This document shows, one piece after another, positions 8,967 to 18,500 of a stretch of 45,068 nt of DNA (the stretch's first letter is position 1; the number at the start of each line of letters is the position of its first letter). The notes beneath the pieces are model-generated. The model made no database searches and was not told where the DNA came from. It saw nothing but the letters and a program-made list of their open reading frames with translations. Source of the DNA: Ferroacidibacillus organovorans (GTDB lineage: Bacteria; Bacillota; Bacilli; Alicyclobacillales; SLC66). Made by a program: the position numbers and the translations under genes. The stretch spans positions 1 to 45,068 of the forward strand of contig NZ_LSUQ01000020.1 in NCBI RefSeq assembly GCF_001642725.1. The letters are read 5' to 3'.

Positions 8967-8998
8967 GGGTAGAGGGAAGGTTCGCTTTTCCTCTACCC
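8967..8998 (+). promoter_or_regulatory. Intercistronic stem-loop between binding protein and first permease
   Basis: GGGTAGAGG (8967-8975) pairs perfectly with CCTCTACCC (8990-8998), and the stem extends inward by a few A-T and G-T pairs. It lies 7 bases after the binding-protein stop. No T-run follows, so it is more likely a 3'-end stabiliser or processing site than a full terminator. This is the usual way to keep binding protein in excess over permease. Confidence 0.65.
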
Positions 8999-9021
8999 CA
9001 ATGATTGAGGAGGCTCTGTTT

Positions 9022-10014
9022 ATGCGTTACTTTGCACAGCGGTTTGGCTTTTTTATCCTCTCTTTATGGGCGGCCATAACAATCAATTTTTTATTGCCGC
9101 GGTTTATGCCCGGGAATCCAGCAGAGGTAATGATCACCAGATATCAAGGTCGCTTGAATCCATTGGTGCTGCACTCTCTTGAATTGCAATTTGGAATCAG
9201 TCATCAGCCGCTGTGGCAGCAATATGTAACTTATGTTCAAAATATGATTCATGGTCAATTTGGATTATCAATTACTTATTATCCTGTACCAGTCATCAGT
9301 GTAATTGAAAATAGTTTGCCGTGGACGTTAGGCTTAGCGGGAACGGCAACGGTTGTGTCATCGATTCTCGGTGTATTGCTTGGGATTTTTGCTGCTTGGA
9401 AGAGGGGGGGAATGGCAGATACACTTCTTCCCGTGGTGACAACCTTTACCTCTGCAATACCTTATCAATGGTTAGCGCTTCTCTTACTCTATATTTTCGG
9501 TTTTTCCTTAGGTTGGTTTCCCACTGCTCATTCGTATTCGGCCACCTTGAGTCCCTCTCTCCATCCGGCATTTATCGGAAATGTGCTTGATCACGCGATT
9601 CTTCCGGCTACAACCATGATCGTTACTGCACTCGGTGGCTGGCTGCTTGGAATGAGAAATAACATGATTCATACCTTAGGCGAAGATTATGTTGTATTTG
9701 CTGAAGCCAAAGGTGTTACACAAAAAAGATTGAAGTATATGTATGCGGCGAGAAATGCAATGTTACCTAGTTTGACAGGGTTTGGGATGGCATTGGGGTT
9801 TGTCGTTGGCGGCTCTGTACTTGTCGAGAGTGTGTTTTCTTATCCCGGCATTGGTTATCAGCTGGTTACAGCGGTGCAAAACGAAGATTATCCTTTGATG
9901 CAGGGTCTTTTTCTAATTATTGCAGTCTCTGTTTTACTCGCTAACTTTATTGTTGAAATGCTCTATGGGAAATTAGATCCTCGCGTGAAAAAGGGAGGAG
10001 CAGGTAGATCGTGA
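9022..10014 (+). CDS. ABC importer permease, OppB/DppB type
   Basis: 330-residue inner-membrane permease (PF00528) with about six transmembrane segments. The N-terminal MRYFAQRFGFFILSLWAA helix, the PGNPAEVMI segment and ITYYPVPVISVI are typical of DppB/OppB. The cytoplasmic EAA-like loop is FAEAKGVTQKRLKYMYAARNAMLPS. The ATG at 9022 has GAGGAGG (9007-9013) eight bases upstream; an earlier in-frame start would read through the stem-loop and is rejected. It ends in a GTGA overlap with the next permease gene. It forms the channel with the OppC-type protein. Confidence 0.92.
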   Translation: MRYFAQRFGFFILSLWAAITINFLLPRFMPGNPAEVMITRYQGRLNPLVLHSLELQFGISHQPLWQQYVTYVQNMIHGQFGLSITYYPVPVISVIENSLPWTLGLAGTATVVSSILGVLLGIFAAWKRGGMADTLLPVVTTFTSAIPYQWLALLLLYIFGFSLGWFPTAHSYSATLSPSLHPAFIGNVLDHAILPATTMIVTALGGWLLGMRNNMIHTLGEDYVVFAEAKGVTQKRLKYMYAARNAMLPSLTGFGMALGFVVGGSVLVESVFSYPGIGYQLVTAVQNEDYPLMQGLFLIIAVSVLLANFIVEMLYGKLDPRVKKGGAGRS

Positions 10015-10952
10015 GTATACAGAACGACAGCAAATCAAACCGTTTACGTACTTTCCCAGGGGTTCAAGCGATACGGAACTTTTTGAAGGATACTAGAGCA
10101 AAAACTGGAATTATCATATTTACTTTTTTTTCATTGATTGCAATTTTAGCGCCAGTTTTGACTCCTTATAATCCAAACGATAACAATTTTGTTCCCCTTA
10201 CGCCCCCGAGTTTGCAGCACTGGCTCGGTACCACTGGAAATGGACAGGATGTATTTTCCCAGTTTGTCTGGGGCGCAAGAACTTCATTATCGATTGGGCT
10301 TTTAGCCGGCCTGATATCCACGGTGCTTTCCGTTTTGATTGGAATGTATCCAGGATATCGCGGTGGCTGGATGGATCGCATCTTTGACACCATAACCAAT
10401 GTATTTTTAGTGATTCCAAGTCTCCCGTTGATTATTGTCATTTCATCGTACGTCCATTCAGCAGGTCCATGGGTCATCGTATTCGTAATTGGGTTGACTG
10501 GGTGGGCGGGTGGGGCGCGCGTTTTGCGAGCTCAAACGCTCACCTATCGGAATCGGGATTTTATAAGTGCTGCCAAATTGGGCGGTTCATCAGAATTGCG
10601 TATCTTGGTGTGGGAAATTGTTCCGAATATGCTCTCCCTTATCATCAGTAATTTTATGTTTGGAACATTGGGTGCCATTTTGGCTGAGGCAGGATTGGAA
10701 TTTCTGGGGCTTGGAAATGTAAGTGTCGTGAGTTGGGGAACGATGCTTTATTGGTCGGACTCAGGTGGCGCCCTCTTGATGGGAGCTTGGTGGTGGTTGC
10801 TTCCCGAGGGATTGGCCATTGCTCTTTTTGGAATGAGTCTTGCACTGATGAATTTTGGCATTGACCAACTAACCAACCCTCGCTTGCGTAGTGATAGTTT
10901 GAATAAGAAAAAAGCCAGGATAAAAAGGAGGGAGTCTAATGCAAACATCTGA
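10011..10952 (+). CDS. ABC importer permease, OppC/DppC type
   Basis: 313-residue permease. An N-terminal OppC_N-type segment (about residues 25-75, FLKDTRAKTGIIIFTFFSL and the PNDNNFVPLTPPS / HWLGTTGNGQDVFSQ region) is followed by the transport domain with the EAA-like loop FISAAKLGGSSELRILVWEIVPN. Family-typical AGLEFLGLGN is visible near the end. The GTG start overlaps the preceding stop and has GGGAGGAG as ribosome site; the stop overlaps the next gene by 14 bases, so the transporter genes are translationally coupled. Confidence 0.92.
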   Translation: MSIQNDSKSNRLRTFPGVQAIRNFLKDTRAKTGIIIFTFFSLIAILAPVLTPYNPNDNNFVPLTPPSLQHWLGTTGNGQDVFSQFVWGARTSLSIGLLAGLISTVLSVLIGMYPGYRGGWMDRIFDTITNVFLVIPSLPLIIVISSYVHSAGPWVIVFVIGLTGWAGGARVLRAQTLTYRNRDFISAAKLGGSSELRILVWEIVPNMLSLIISNFMFGTLGAILAEAGLEFLGLGNVSVVSWGTMLYWSDSGGALLMGAWWWLLPEGLAIALFGMSLALMNFGIDQLTNPRLRSDSLNKKKARIKRRESNANI

Positions 10953-11949
10953 AACAATGGAAAGGCAGACTCCGATCCTCGAAGTGGATCATTTGACCGT
11001 TGTTTATGAAACAGCGAAGGGTGATGTCATCGCTGTTCGCGATGTGAGTTTCTCCCTGTATCCGAATGAAATTATGGGTCTTATCGGAGAATCGGGTTCA
11101 GGCAAGTCAACGATGGCCTACGCTATTTTAAGGATGCTCAAAGGCGCTGCTCGCGTTGTGCATGGTACGGTTCGCATACTGGGAAAAGATATTTATCTGC
11201 TATCTCCCGAGGAACTGAGAAAATTTCGGTGGAGTCACTTTTCAATGGTTTTTCAAAGTGCCATGAACGCTTTGAATCCTGTAATGACTGTCGAAGCGCA
11301 AGTGATCGATACATTGAAGAGTCATCGACCTCATCTTACGCGTTTGGAAGCAAAAGAACGTGCACTAGAGTTGTGTGAACTCGTTCGCATTGATCCGCGT
11401 TATTTAAAAAGTTATCCACATGAATTATCAGGTGGCATGCGCCAACGTATTGTGATTGCAATCGCGATCGCGCTGGAACCGTCATTAGTGATTATGGATG
11501 AACCGACTACGGCACTCGACGTCGTTGTTCAACGCTCCATCATGGATCAAATTCGCGACATTCAAATGCGGGTTCATTTTTCTATCCTCTTTATCAGTCA
11601 CGATTTTAGTCTTGTATCGGAATTGGCTACGCGAATTGCCATCATGTACGCTGGTCAAATCGTAGAGTTTACTGATTCTCACTCTTTAGAAGATCGCATG
11701 AGTTTACATCATCCCTACACAGAAGGTCTATGGAATGCCATTCCCAAGTTGGCGAACCGCAATATCGTGATCGAGGGGATTCCTGGAGGTCCACCCAATC
11801 TGCTAAAGCTCCCTGAGGGTTGTTCTTTTCATCCTCGCTGCCGTTATAAGAGCGAGATATGTTCGGCGCAAACGCCAGAATTGAAAACATATGGGACATA
11901 TGAAATTGCATGTCATCATGTTCTTGACAAGGAGGGGCATCATGATTGA
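10939..11949 (+). CDS. ABC importer ATPase, OppD/DppD type
   Basis: 336-residue ATP-binding subunit. Walker A is GESGSGKST, the signature is ELSGGMRQR, Walker B is LVIMDEPT, and the switch histidine is in FISHD. The C-terminal OppD/F extension (about 60 residues) ends with [13 protein letters not shown] and further cysteines, the region that binds an Fe-S cluster in some members. The start has an AAAAGGAGGG ribosome site. It pairs with the OppF-type ATPase, whose start overlaps its end. Confidence 0.93.
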   Translation: MQTSETMERQTPILEVDHLTVVYETAKGDVIAVRDVSFSLYPNEIMGLIGESGSGKSTMAYAILRMLKGAARVVHGTVRILGKDIYLLSPEELRKFRWSHFSMVFQSAMNALNPVMTVEAQVIDTLKSHRPHLTRLEAKERALELCELVRIDPRYLKSYPHELSGGMRQRIVIAIAIALEPSLVIMDEPTTALDVVVQRSIMDQIRDIQMRVHFSILFISHDFSLVSELATRIAIMYAGQIVEFTDSHSLEDRMSLHHPYTEGLWNAIPKLANRNIVIEGIPGGPPNLLKLPEGCSFHPRCRYKSEICSAQTPELKTYGTYEIACHHVLDKEGHHD

Positions 11950-12907
11950 CGAAAATCACGTCTTGGTAGCAGATCAAGTCGTCGTTCGATTCTCGGTTGC
12001 ATCCAATCTAAAGCGAAATGAGATTGTCCCTGTTAGACGCGTCAGTTTTTCATTAAATAAAGGTGAAGTATTGGCGATCGTTGGTGAATCAGGAAGTGGG
12101 AAAACGACGATTGGAAGAGCTTTGGTGCGATTGTTAGAGCCAAATGATGGGACAATCATGTTGGCGGGAAAGGATATTACACATGTGAAAGGTCGCTCCC
12201 TTCACGAGCAACGGAAAAATATACAAATGATATTCCAAGATCCATACGGGTCTTTGAATCCAGTACACACGATCGCGCAACATCTGGCATTTCCAATAAA
12301 GAAATTCCAGAAAATAAAGAAGGCTGCACTTGAGGAAGCGATCGAAGAAGCTTTGTTGCTCGTCGGATTAACACCGGTTTCTGAGATGAAAAATAAATTT
12401 CCACACGAATTGTCGGGAGGTCAACGGCAACGCGTCGCGATTGCGCGGGCACTGGCGGTGCGTCCAAAAGTTGTCGTGGCAGATGAACCGATTTCGATGT
12501 TGGACGTTTCCATCCGGGCGGAAATCTTGAATCTACTCAAGGACTTACAAAAACGTTTGGGAATTTCATTTGTCTATATCACGCATGACCTTGCATCTGC
12601 GAGATATTTTGGGGATCGCATTGCCGTCATGTATGGTGGACAAATTATGGAATTGGCACCTTCTGATCACCTGATTCATCAACCGCACCACCCATATTCC
12701 AAATTGCTTTTAGCTGCGACTCCCGGAATGAAGTACATGGAGAAACTCCCGGAAACAAGCAATCGCGCTCCGAATTTATTGAGTACCCGTAAAGGGTGTC
12801 CCTTTGCTGAACGCTGTCCAGCTGTTTTAGACATTTGTTCTGAACAGGAACCGCTTTTGCGATCTCTGGATCCGATCCACCACGTTGCATGCCATCTCTA
12901 TCCTTGA
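11942..12907 (+). CDS. ABC importer ATPase, OppF/DppF type
   Basis: 321-residue ATP-binding subunit: Walker A GESGSGKTT, signature ELSGGQRQR, Walker B VVADEPIS (with Pro-Ile-Ser in place of the more usual PTS/PVS), and the YITHD switch region. The C-terminal cysteine segment begins CPFAERCPAVLDIC. The ATG at 11942 has AAGGAGGGG just upstream and overlaps the OppD stop by 8 bases; an earlier in-frame start at 11891 lies deep in the previous gene and is rejected. It is the last gene of the importer operon. The following 190 bases contain no clear terminator. Confidence 0.93.
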   Translation: MIDENHVLVADQVVVRFSVASNLKRNEIVPVRRVSFSLNKGEVLAIVGESGSGKTTIGRALVRLLEPNDGTIMLAGKDITHVKGRSLHEQRKNIQMIFQDPYGSLNPVHTIAQHLAFPIKKFQKIKKAALEEAIEEALLLVGLTPVSEMKNKFPHELSGGQRQRVAIARALAVRPKVVVADEPISMLDVSIRAEILNLLKDLQKRLGISFVYITHDLASARYFGDRIAVMYGGQIMELAPSDHLIHQPHHPYSKLLLAATPGMKYMEKLPETSNRAPNLLSTRKGCPFAERCPAVLDICSEQEPLLRSLDPIHHVACHLYP

Positions 12908-13032
12908 TGGAAAAATAGCATCGGATTACAGATTTCATTGTAGATTGTGGCCGGCATGGGGCAGTTGTAGTGTCAGAAGGATTACAATGAGCCCCTTCGA
13001 TCCTTTGCGGGCGCTTGAATTACTGTGCGACG

Positions 13033-13061
13033 TTGACATTTCACGAAACTTAACCTATATA
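13033..13061 (+). promoter_or_regulatory. SigA-type promoter upstream of the orphan membrane protein gene
   Basis: TTGACA (13033-13038), 17-bp spacer and TATATA (13056-13061, with TATAAT overlapping at 13060). It is the only strong signal in the 189 bases between the importer operon and the next gene. Confidence 0.75.
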
Positions 13062-13096
13062 TAATTTGATAGTAAATATAGAAAGGATTGTGCGCA

Positions 13097-13690
13097 ATGA
13101 ACTATCCTGTATCGTCATTTTTTCCAATTGCGATAGGTTTTTTAAGTCTATCGATCAATTATTTTGTGCAAGGAGGCAGCGTGCTTTTTGATGGGCCAAG
13201 ACATACCAAAGATCCCAGGCAAAATGAGAAAATGCTTGGACTTTGGGGAATGTTACTCGGGGGATTCGGACAGCTCTTGACTGGAACGTATCTCATGGTT
13301 GGTTTGAGCTGGTTTCCGGTCTATCGGGATGCAGCGCCACTCTATATGGCAGCCGTCGCATTCTCTGTTTATGGCATTCATTGGGTCGTTTTGGGATTGA
13401 GGCGTTTTCTCGGATTGGATGCCGGTTCTGAAGCGTGGATGTCCATTCCGCTGCTTGGCCTTAGTGTGCTCGGTACCATCTCGTTTGGAATGGCTGGCGA
13501 TCAACCAGCAATGATTCTTTTTATCGGTCTGATTCTGATTTATATTTCCGAGCTTATGGCGCGTTTTACTCAAATTCAGTTCTGGGTGAAATCACTCGCT
13601 TTTTTCCAACTTATAACTGGAATTTGGCTTCTGTACCTCACGTACGGTGTCACGCTTAACACGGCAAATGGACTCCATTTCTGGGTTTGA
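13097..13690 (+). CDS. Conserved-looking hypothetical integral membrane protein
   Basis: 197-residue, very hydrophobic protein with about six predicted membrane helices, starting near residue 4 (SFFPIAIGFLSLSINYF) and ending with an ITGIWLLYLTYGV helix. A short charged loop, DGPRHTKDPRQNEK, lies near residues 32-45. Helix count and glycine-rich patches resemble small acetate/succinate channel (GPR1/FUN34/YaaH) proteins, but no diagnostic motif is seen, so no function is assigned. The ATG at 13097 has GAAAGGA upstream; an in-frame GTG at 13088 sits against that site. It is a single-gene unit with its own promoter and a strong terminator, and its base composition resembles the AT-rich importer block to its left. 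Confidence 0.7.
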   Translation: MNYPVSSFFPIAIGFLSLSINYFVQGGSVLFDGPRHTKDPRQNEKMLGLWGMLLGGFGQLLTGTYLMVGLSWFPVYRDAAPLYMAAVAFSVYGIHWVVLGLRRFLGLDAGSEAWMSIPLLGLSVLGTISFGMAGDQPAMILFIGLILIYISELMARFTQIQFWVKSLAFFQLITGIWLLYLTYGVTLNTANGLHFWV

Positions 13691-13717
13691 TCGGCACAGG
13701 TTTGATGGATTGAAATG

Positions 13718-13761
13718 AAAAAGCACAGTCTCTTCAATAAATTGAAGAGACTGTGCTTTTT
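13718..13761 (+). terminator. Rho-independent terminator (bidirectional)
   Basis: Perfect 21-nt arms at 13718-13738 and 13741-13761 around AAGCACAGTCTCTTCAAT, beginning in an A-run and ending in TTTTT. It closes the membrane protein unit and insulates the downstream promoter. Confidence 0.92.
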
Positions 13762-13861
13762 GGTTGATGGTGGGTTAATACGAAACGATGATGCTCGTAT
13801 CGCCTGATGCGTCCAAGATGACTGCACCCTTGTGGATGAACGGAGTGAGTGTTGCAAATCA

Positions 13862-13890
13862 TTGACCGGAAGAAGAGTACAATGTACAAT
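13862..13890 (+). promoter_or_regulatory. SigA-type promoter of the cobA-hemD gene
   Basis: TTGACC (13862-13867), a 17-bp spacer and TACAAT (13885-13890). The predicted start site lies at the left edge of the palindrome 13898-13911, 30 to 35 bases before the ATG. Confidence 0.72.
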
Positions 13891-13897
13891 GCCCATA

Positions 13898-13911
13898 AAA
13901 CCGATCGGTTT
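13898..13911 (+). promoter_or_regulatory. Perfect 14-bp palindrome at the cobA start site (candidate operator)
   Basis: AAACCGATCGGTTT is fully self-complementary and sits at the expected transcription start. Position and symmetry fit an operator for a dimeric repressor. No regulator gene is adjacent, so the factor is unknown. Confidence 0.5.
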
Positions 13912-13926
13912 AACGGGGGTGTGCAA

Positions 13927-15408
13927 ATGAATCCGGTGATGCTTCTGGGCGCCGGTCCAGGTGACCCGCAGTTGCTCTCCGTGCGGGGAAGGGCAGTGCT
14001 TGAAACCGCAGAAGTGGTGGTGTATGACCGTCTTGTTTCACCTGTTCTTCTTGAAAGCGCACCTGTTTCGACTGAATTTTTCTATGTTGGAAAAGCATCG
14101 TCTGCGCATAGTGTCGCTCAAGAAGAGATCCAACAGTTGCTGATTCAAAAAGCGCGTGAAGGCAAACGGGTCGTGCGGTTAAAGGGTGGCGACCCGTTCA
14201 TCTTTGGCCGCGGAGGAGAAGAGGCGGCTGTACTTCGGTCGGCACAGATCCCCTTCCAGATCATCCCGGGCGTCAGTTCAGCGATGAGTGTGCCAGCCTA
14301 CGCGGGTATCCCACTGACACAGCGGGCAATGGCATGCTCGTTTCGCGTTGTGGCAGGACACTTGAGCTCTGCTGTACTCCCAGCGTTTGGGCAACCGCAC
14401 GCAGGTGAAACGCTCGTCATTCTTATGGGGCTCGCGAATCTGCAGGAAATCGTTACATCGCTTCTCGCGCACGGTTATTCACATGAGTTGCCCGTCGCCG
14501 TCACCCGCTGTGGCACGACGGCCGAACAAGCGACAGTGCAAGGGACACTGGCAGACATCGCTTCTCGCGTCACACGCGCTAGGCTTAGGAGTCCTGCGAT
14601 GATCGTGGTGGGAGAAACCGTGCATCTGCGCGATGCGTTAGCCTGGCGGGAACGTCTACCGCTTTTTGGAAAACGAATTTTGTGCATCGGTGAGACGAGT
14701 GACCAGATTCGCACAGATTGTGATCAGCTTCAAGAGGCAGGCGCCGAGGTATTTCCTTTTTTACTTGAGCGCTATGCAACAGTGAGTGAGAGCACTGAGG
14801 AAAAGATTGCCGCACTGCTTTGCGACGAAGGAAAAGGGCAGGTCGCGGTCATCGTGCGTACACTTCTCGGCGCCAAGGCGCTGTTACGCATATTTCGAGA
14901 AAGGGAGACCCATCCCATACGCTTTCCGCACGTGTCCATTGCGTCTGCGCGTGCGGATGTGATCGCTTATTTGGAGGAGCGAGGTGTGCTGCCTGAACGA
15001 ATCCTTGGGCTGTATCCAGACGATCTGCAAACGTTTTTCATGAGGCACTCGGGCGGACACGTATTTTCGGAGTGCGGAAACGGCCTGCCTCCGGTCGCGG
15101 GAACACTTCCGCTGACACTCGTCGAGTATCGCGTCGACGGCATGTCACCATTGCGGGCGTGGCTCGAAGCCAATGAAATGCATCCGGCCGACGCGGTCAT
15201 CTCGTATGCAGAAAATGCCGTCGCCCATGTGAAGCGACAGGTTGTGTGGCCGCGCGGCGCGTCTGAGCATTGGCGAGCGAACCTGGCTGGCAAAGAAGAT
15301 AGCATTGAGATTGAGGAACTTTGTAAACGCATAGCCTGGGCGAGTGCGTGGGAAGTGGGGCTGGATCGCGAAAACGGGTGTGAGGCATTTGACGGCATCG
15401 CAAACTGA
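13927..15408 (+). CDS. cobA: Uroporphyrinogen-III C-methyltransferase fused to a divergent HemD-like domain
   Basis: 493-residue protein. Residues 1 to about 240 are a SUMT/CobA domain: LGAGPGDPQLLSVRG, the GKASS patch, RLKGGDPFIFGRGGEE, IPGVSSA and GIPLTQR are all present. It would methylate uroporphyrinogen III twice using S-adenosylmethionine to make precorrin-2 for sirohaem or cobalamin. Residues about 250-493 resemble a uroporphyrinogen-III synthase (HemD) fold (GKRILCIGE at its start) but are divergent. The ATG at 13927 has CGGGGGTG upstream; earlier in-frame starts lie at or before the promoter -10 box. It stands alone, with its own promoter, palindrome and terminator, apart from any haem or sirohaem cluster. 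CobA activity is well supported, HemD activity is not. Confidence 0.88.
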   Translation: MNPVMLLGAGPGDPQLLSVRGRAVLETAEVVVYDRLVSPVLLESAPVSTEFFYVGKASSAHSVAQEEIQQLLIQKAREGKRVVRLKGGDPFIFGRGGEEAAVLRSAQIPFQIIPGVSSAMSVPAYAGIPLTQRAMACSFRVVAGHLSSAVLPAFGQPHAGETLVILMGLANLQEIVTSLLAHGYSHELPVAVTRCGTTAEQATVQGTLADIASRVTRARLRSPAMIVVGETVHLRDALAWRERLPLFGKRILCIGETSDQIRTDCDQLQEAGAEVFPFLLERYATVSESTEEKIAALLCDEGKGQVAVIVRTLLGAKALLRIFRERETHPIRFPHVSIASARADVIAYLEERGVLPERILGLYPDDLQTFFMRHSGGHVFSECGNGLPPVAGTLPLTLVEYRVDGMSPLRAWLEANEMHPADAVISYAENAVAHVKRQVVWPRGASEHWRANLAGKEDSIEIEELCKRIAWASAWEVGLDRENGCEAFDGIAN

Positions 15409-15423
15409 GGGAGCGTCAAAATA

Positions 15424-15455
15424 CAAAGGCGACGGAGCATTCTCCGTCGCCTTTG
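15424..15455 (+). terminator. Stem-loop terminator between convergent genes
   Basis: 14-bp perfect stem CAAAGGCGACGGAG (15424-15437) with CTCCGTCGCCTTTG (15442-15455), loop CATT. On the plus strand the trailing sequence is not T-rich; on the minus strand TATTTTG follows, so it may serve the RND gene better, or both. Confidence 0.75.
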
Positions 15456-15553
15456 TGCCTGAATGCCCGTGGAGCGGGTCAATGTGCGGCTAACCCACTT
15501 GGCGGCTGCCCTTTAAACGGATGGTTACCAAACAACGTGAAGAGGGAGCTTTT

Positions 15554-18500
15554 CTAGGCGCTTGCCGTGACACTTCTTTCTTTACGCCGTGCTTTTCGGT
15601 GAAGCAGTTCATACGCGATCGGCACGACGAACAAGGTCAGGATGGTGGATGTCACAAGTCCTCCGATCACGACGACGGCGAGCCCCTGCGAGATCAGTGC
15701 GCCCTCGGAGAGACCGGCGGCGAGTGGGGCAAGCGCGCAGATCGTCGCAATCGCGGTCATGAGAATCGGGCGCAGTCTCGTTGTGCCAGCCTCAAGTAGC
15801 GCGTCGCGCACTGTGCGGCCGCGTTTGCGCTGCTGCTCTACGCGATCGATCAGGACAATCGCGTTTGTGACGACAATACCCATCAGCATCAGGATGCCAA
15901 TCAAGGATGACACGCTGATGGGTTGGCGCGCAATGACTGTGCCGAAGAAGGCGCCGATCAAGGCGACCGGCATCGCGAACAGGATGGAAAACGGAGCAGA
16001 CCACTCGCCAAACGCGATCAGCATCACGATGTACACCATGCCGGCGGCGACGAGCACAGCCTGAATGAGTTCTCCAAAACTTTGATTCTGCTGCTGACTC
16101 GTGCCAGACAGCGCGGTCGTGACGCCTGCAGGCAGATTCAGCTTGGTAATCGCTTTTTGCGCGAGCCGTGTCGCTTTCCCCGTATTTTTTTCGGTGAACG
16201 TCGCTGTGATTTCAGCGTACGGGCTTCCGTTTCGATGCAAGACACTGACTGCCGTTTGCACGAGTTGCACCTGCGCAACATCGCCAAGCGTGAGCGACTG
16301 TCCTGTCGCCGTCGAAATCGGAAGATTGCGCAGCGCCTGGAGAGAGTTTAGTGCTGTTCCGGAATTCAGTGTGGCAATCATCGTATAGGTTTGACCGTTT
16401 AGACTCACTGTGCCCGCGTTTTGGCCGGCCAGCACATTCTGCGCAACGCTTGCGATTTGATAGGCGGTCAGTCCATACTGGCTCGCTTTGGCGAGGTTTG
16501 GCGTTACCTGAATTTGCGGCTGTGTCTGCGTCAGATTGTTTTTCACATCCGTAAGCCCAGGTACGCCCTGTAGCGCGCTTGTGATGCGCGCTGCGGCGTG
16601 ACTCACGCTCAGCGGGTCATTGCCGGAAACGACCAGAGCGTAGTTTGTCGCAGGGCCGCCCGCTGTAACGGCGGCCGCCTGGATCGTCGCAGATCCGGCG
16701 AGCGGATAGACCGCCTGTTGCAGCGCTTTTACAAAGGCGCTGACGTGCGTTGCCGGATTCAACTGGAGGAAGAAGCTTGCGCTGTTTTCATTTGTGAGCG
16801 ATCCGCGCGAGCCAGACTGGCCTGGGTCACTGCCAATCGTGACGTTCATCGTTTCAATTGTCGAGTCAAATAGAGTTTGCACGCGCTGTTCCACTTGCTG
16901 CGCTTTTTGATTGGTAGCTTGCAGGGAGCTGCCTACGGGAAGCGTTACGCTGATCGTCGCATACTTGTCATTTGATTGTGGCAAGAAGGTGCTGCCCACA
17001 GTGGGCAGTACAGCGACGGATGCGACGAGACCGATGACGCAGAGGATGATCACCAATGCCTTGTGCGTGAGCGCAAAACGCAAAAAACCTTGGTAGCGCA
17101 ATTGCCACGGGCGCAGGTGTTCCTGCTCCTCTTCTACGAGCAAATGCGTATGCACAACGCCGTCGAACGTTGACTCTTCTGACGCTGTTCCCTGCTCATC
17201 CGCCGCTGCGGCATACGCGGTCGCGAGGTGCCGCGGCGCTTTTTTCGCGATGAAAAGCCACGCCAAAAGCGGAATCAGCGTCAAGGCGACGAGCAGGGAA
17301 GAGATGAGCGAGATGACGACGGTCAAGGCGAACGGGAAGAAGATTTTTCCGATGATCCCGCTGACAAGGCCGAGTGGGAGAAAGACGGCGACCGTCGTGA
17401 TGGTCGATGACGTGATGGCTTTGGCGACCTCGCCTGTGGCAAAAAGCACGAAGGCGCGGCCAAAGCCGATGCCCCGTCTGTAGGAGCGGTGGATGTTTTC
17501 AATGACCACAATCGAGTCATCGACAACGCGCCCTGTGGCGACGGCCATGCCGCCAAGGCTCATGATGTTGATTGTGACATTGAATTGGTTGAGGAAGATG
17601 AACGCGATCAGAAGGGAGACGGGAATGGAGACGATGGCGATGAGCGTTGTCAATCCGTTTCTCAGGAAGAGAAGAATGACTAGCCCCGCGAAAAGCGCGC
17701 CGAGTAACGCCTCTCGGATCAGACCGTCAATCGACGTCTTGATCACCGTCGCTGCGTCATAGATCGTTGTGACATGCAGGTGAAACGGCAGCGACTGGGT
17801 GAGGGATTGCATCTCATTTTGGATGGCTGAAACCGTCGTCACAGTATTTGCGCTGTCTGTCTTGACGACGCTTAACAGCACACTGTCTTTTCCGTTCGTG
17901 CGGTTGATCGCAACGTTTGTGGGTTGCGCCAAGGTCACCGTAGCGAGAGCGGAGAGCGGGATCGTTTTAAGTGTTGCGTTACCCGCGCTCGACGTTTGAT
18001 TTGGAACTGTGAGCGCGGGTGTTGCTTGTGAGCTGCCCGCAGATGGGGTACCTCCCGTGGGTGAGGGGCCCCTGGTCTGCGCCGCCGCACGCATCATGCC
18101 CTGTAACTTTTGCATGAGCGTCTTCTGCTCTTCCTGAAGGGTTGTGACCATACCCTGCAATTTGGCGAGCGCGAGCGGACTCTGCGCAGATTTAGGAAGC
18201 GTGATTTGTCTTGCCAGTTCCAGTTCTGCGCCAAACAGCTGTCCCTGAACGCTTTGAATGGTGGCCATCAGTTGGTTCTCAGCTTGTATCATGCCGAGTC
18301 CCTGACCCAGTTGACCGACGGAGGAACCGAGCGTGCCGACAGCGTGTCCGAGACGCCCGATCGTCGCGCCAATCGACTGAATCCCGGCGTTTGCAGACGG
18401 GGTGAGCGTGATCGGCAAATTTTTGATATCGGCGAGTGACTGAAACTGTGTCGTGAGTTGGACAGGTCGTGTGTACCCTTGATAGGTGGCGCTTCCGACA

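Noticed and set aside
12908-13032. Terminator after the OppF-type gene
   Set aside because: No stem with T-tract could be found; transcription may end by other means or read on.
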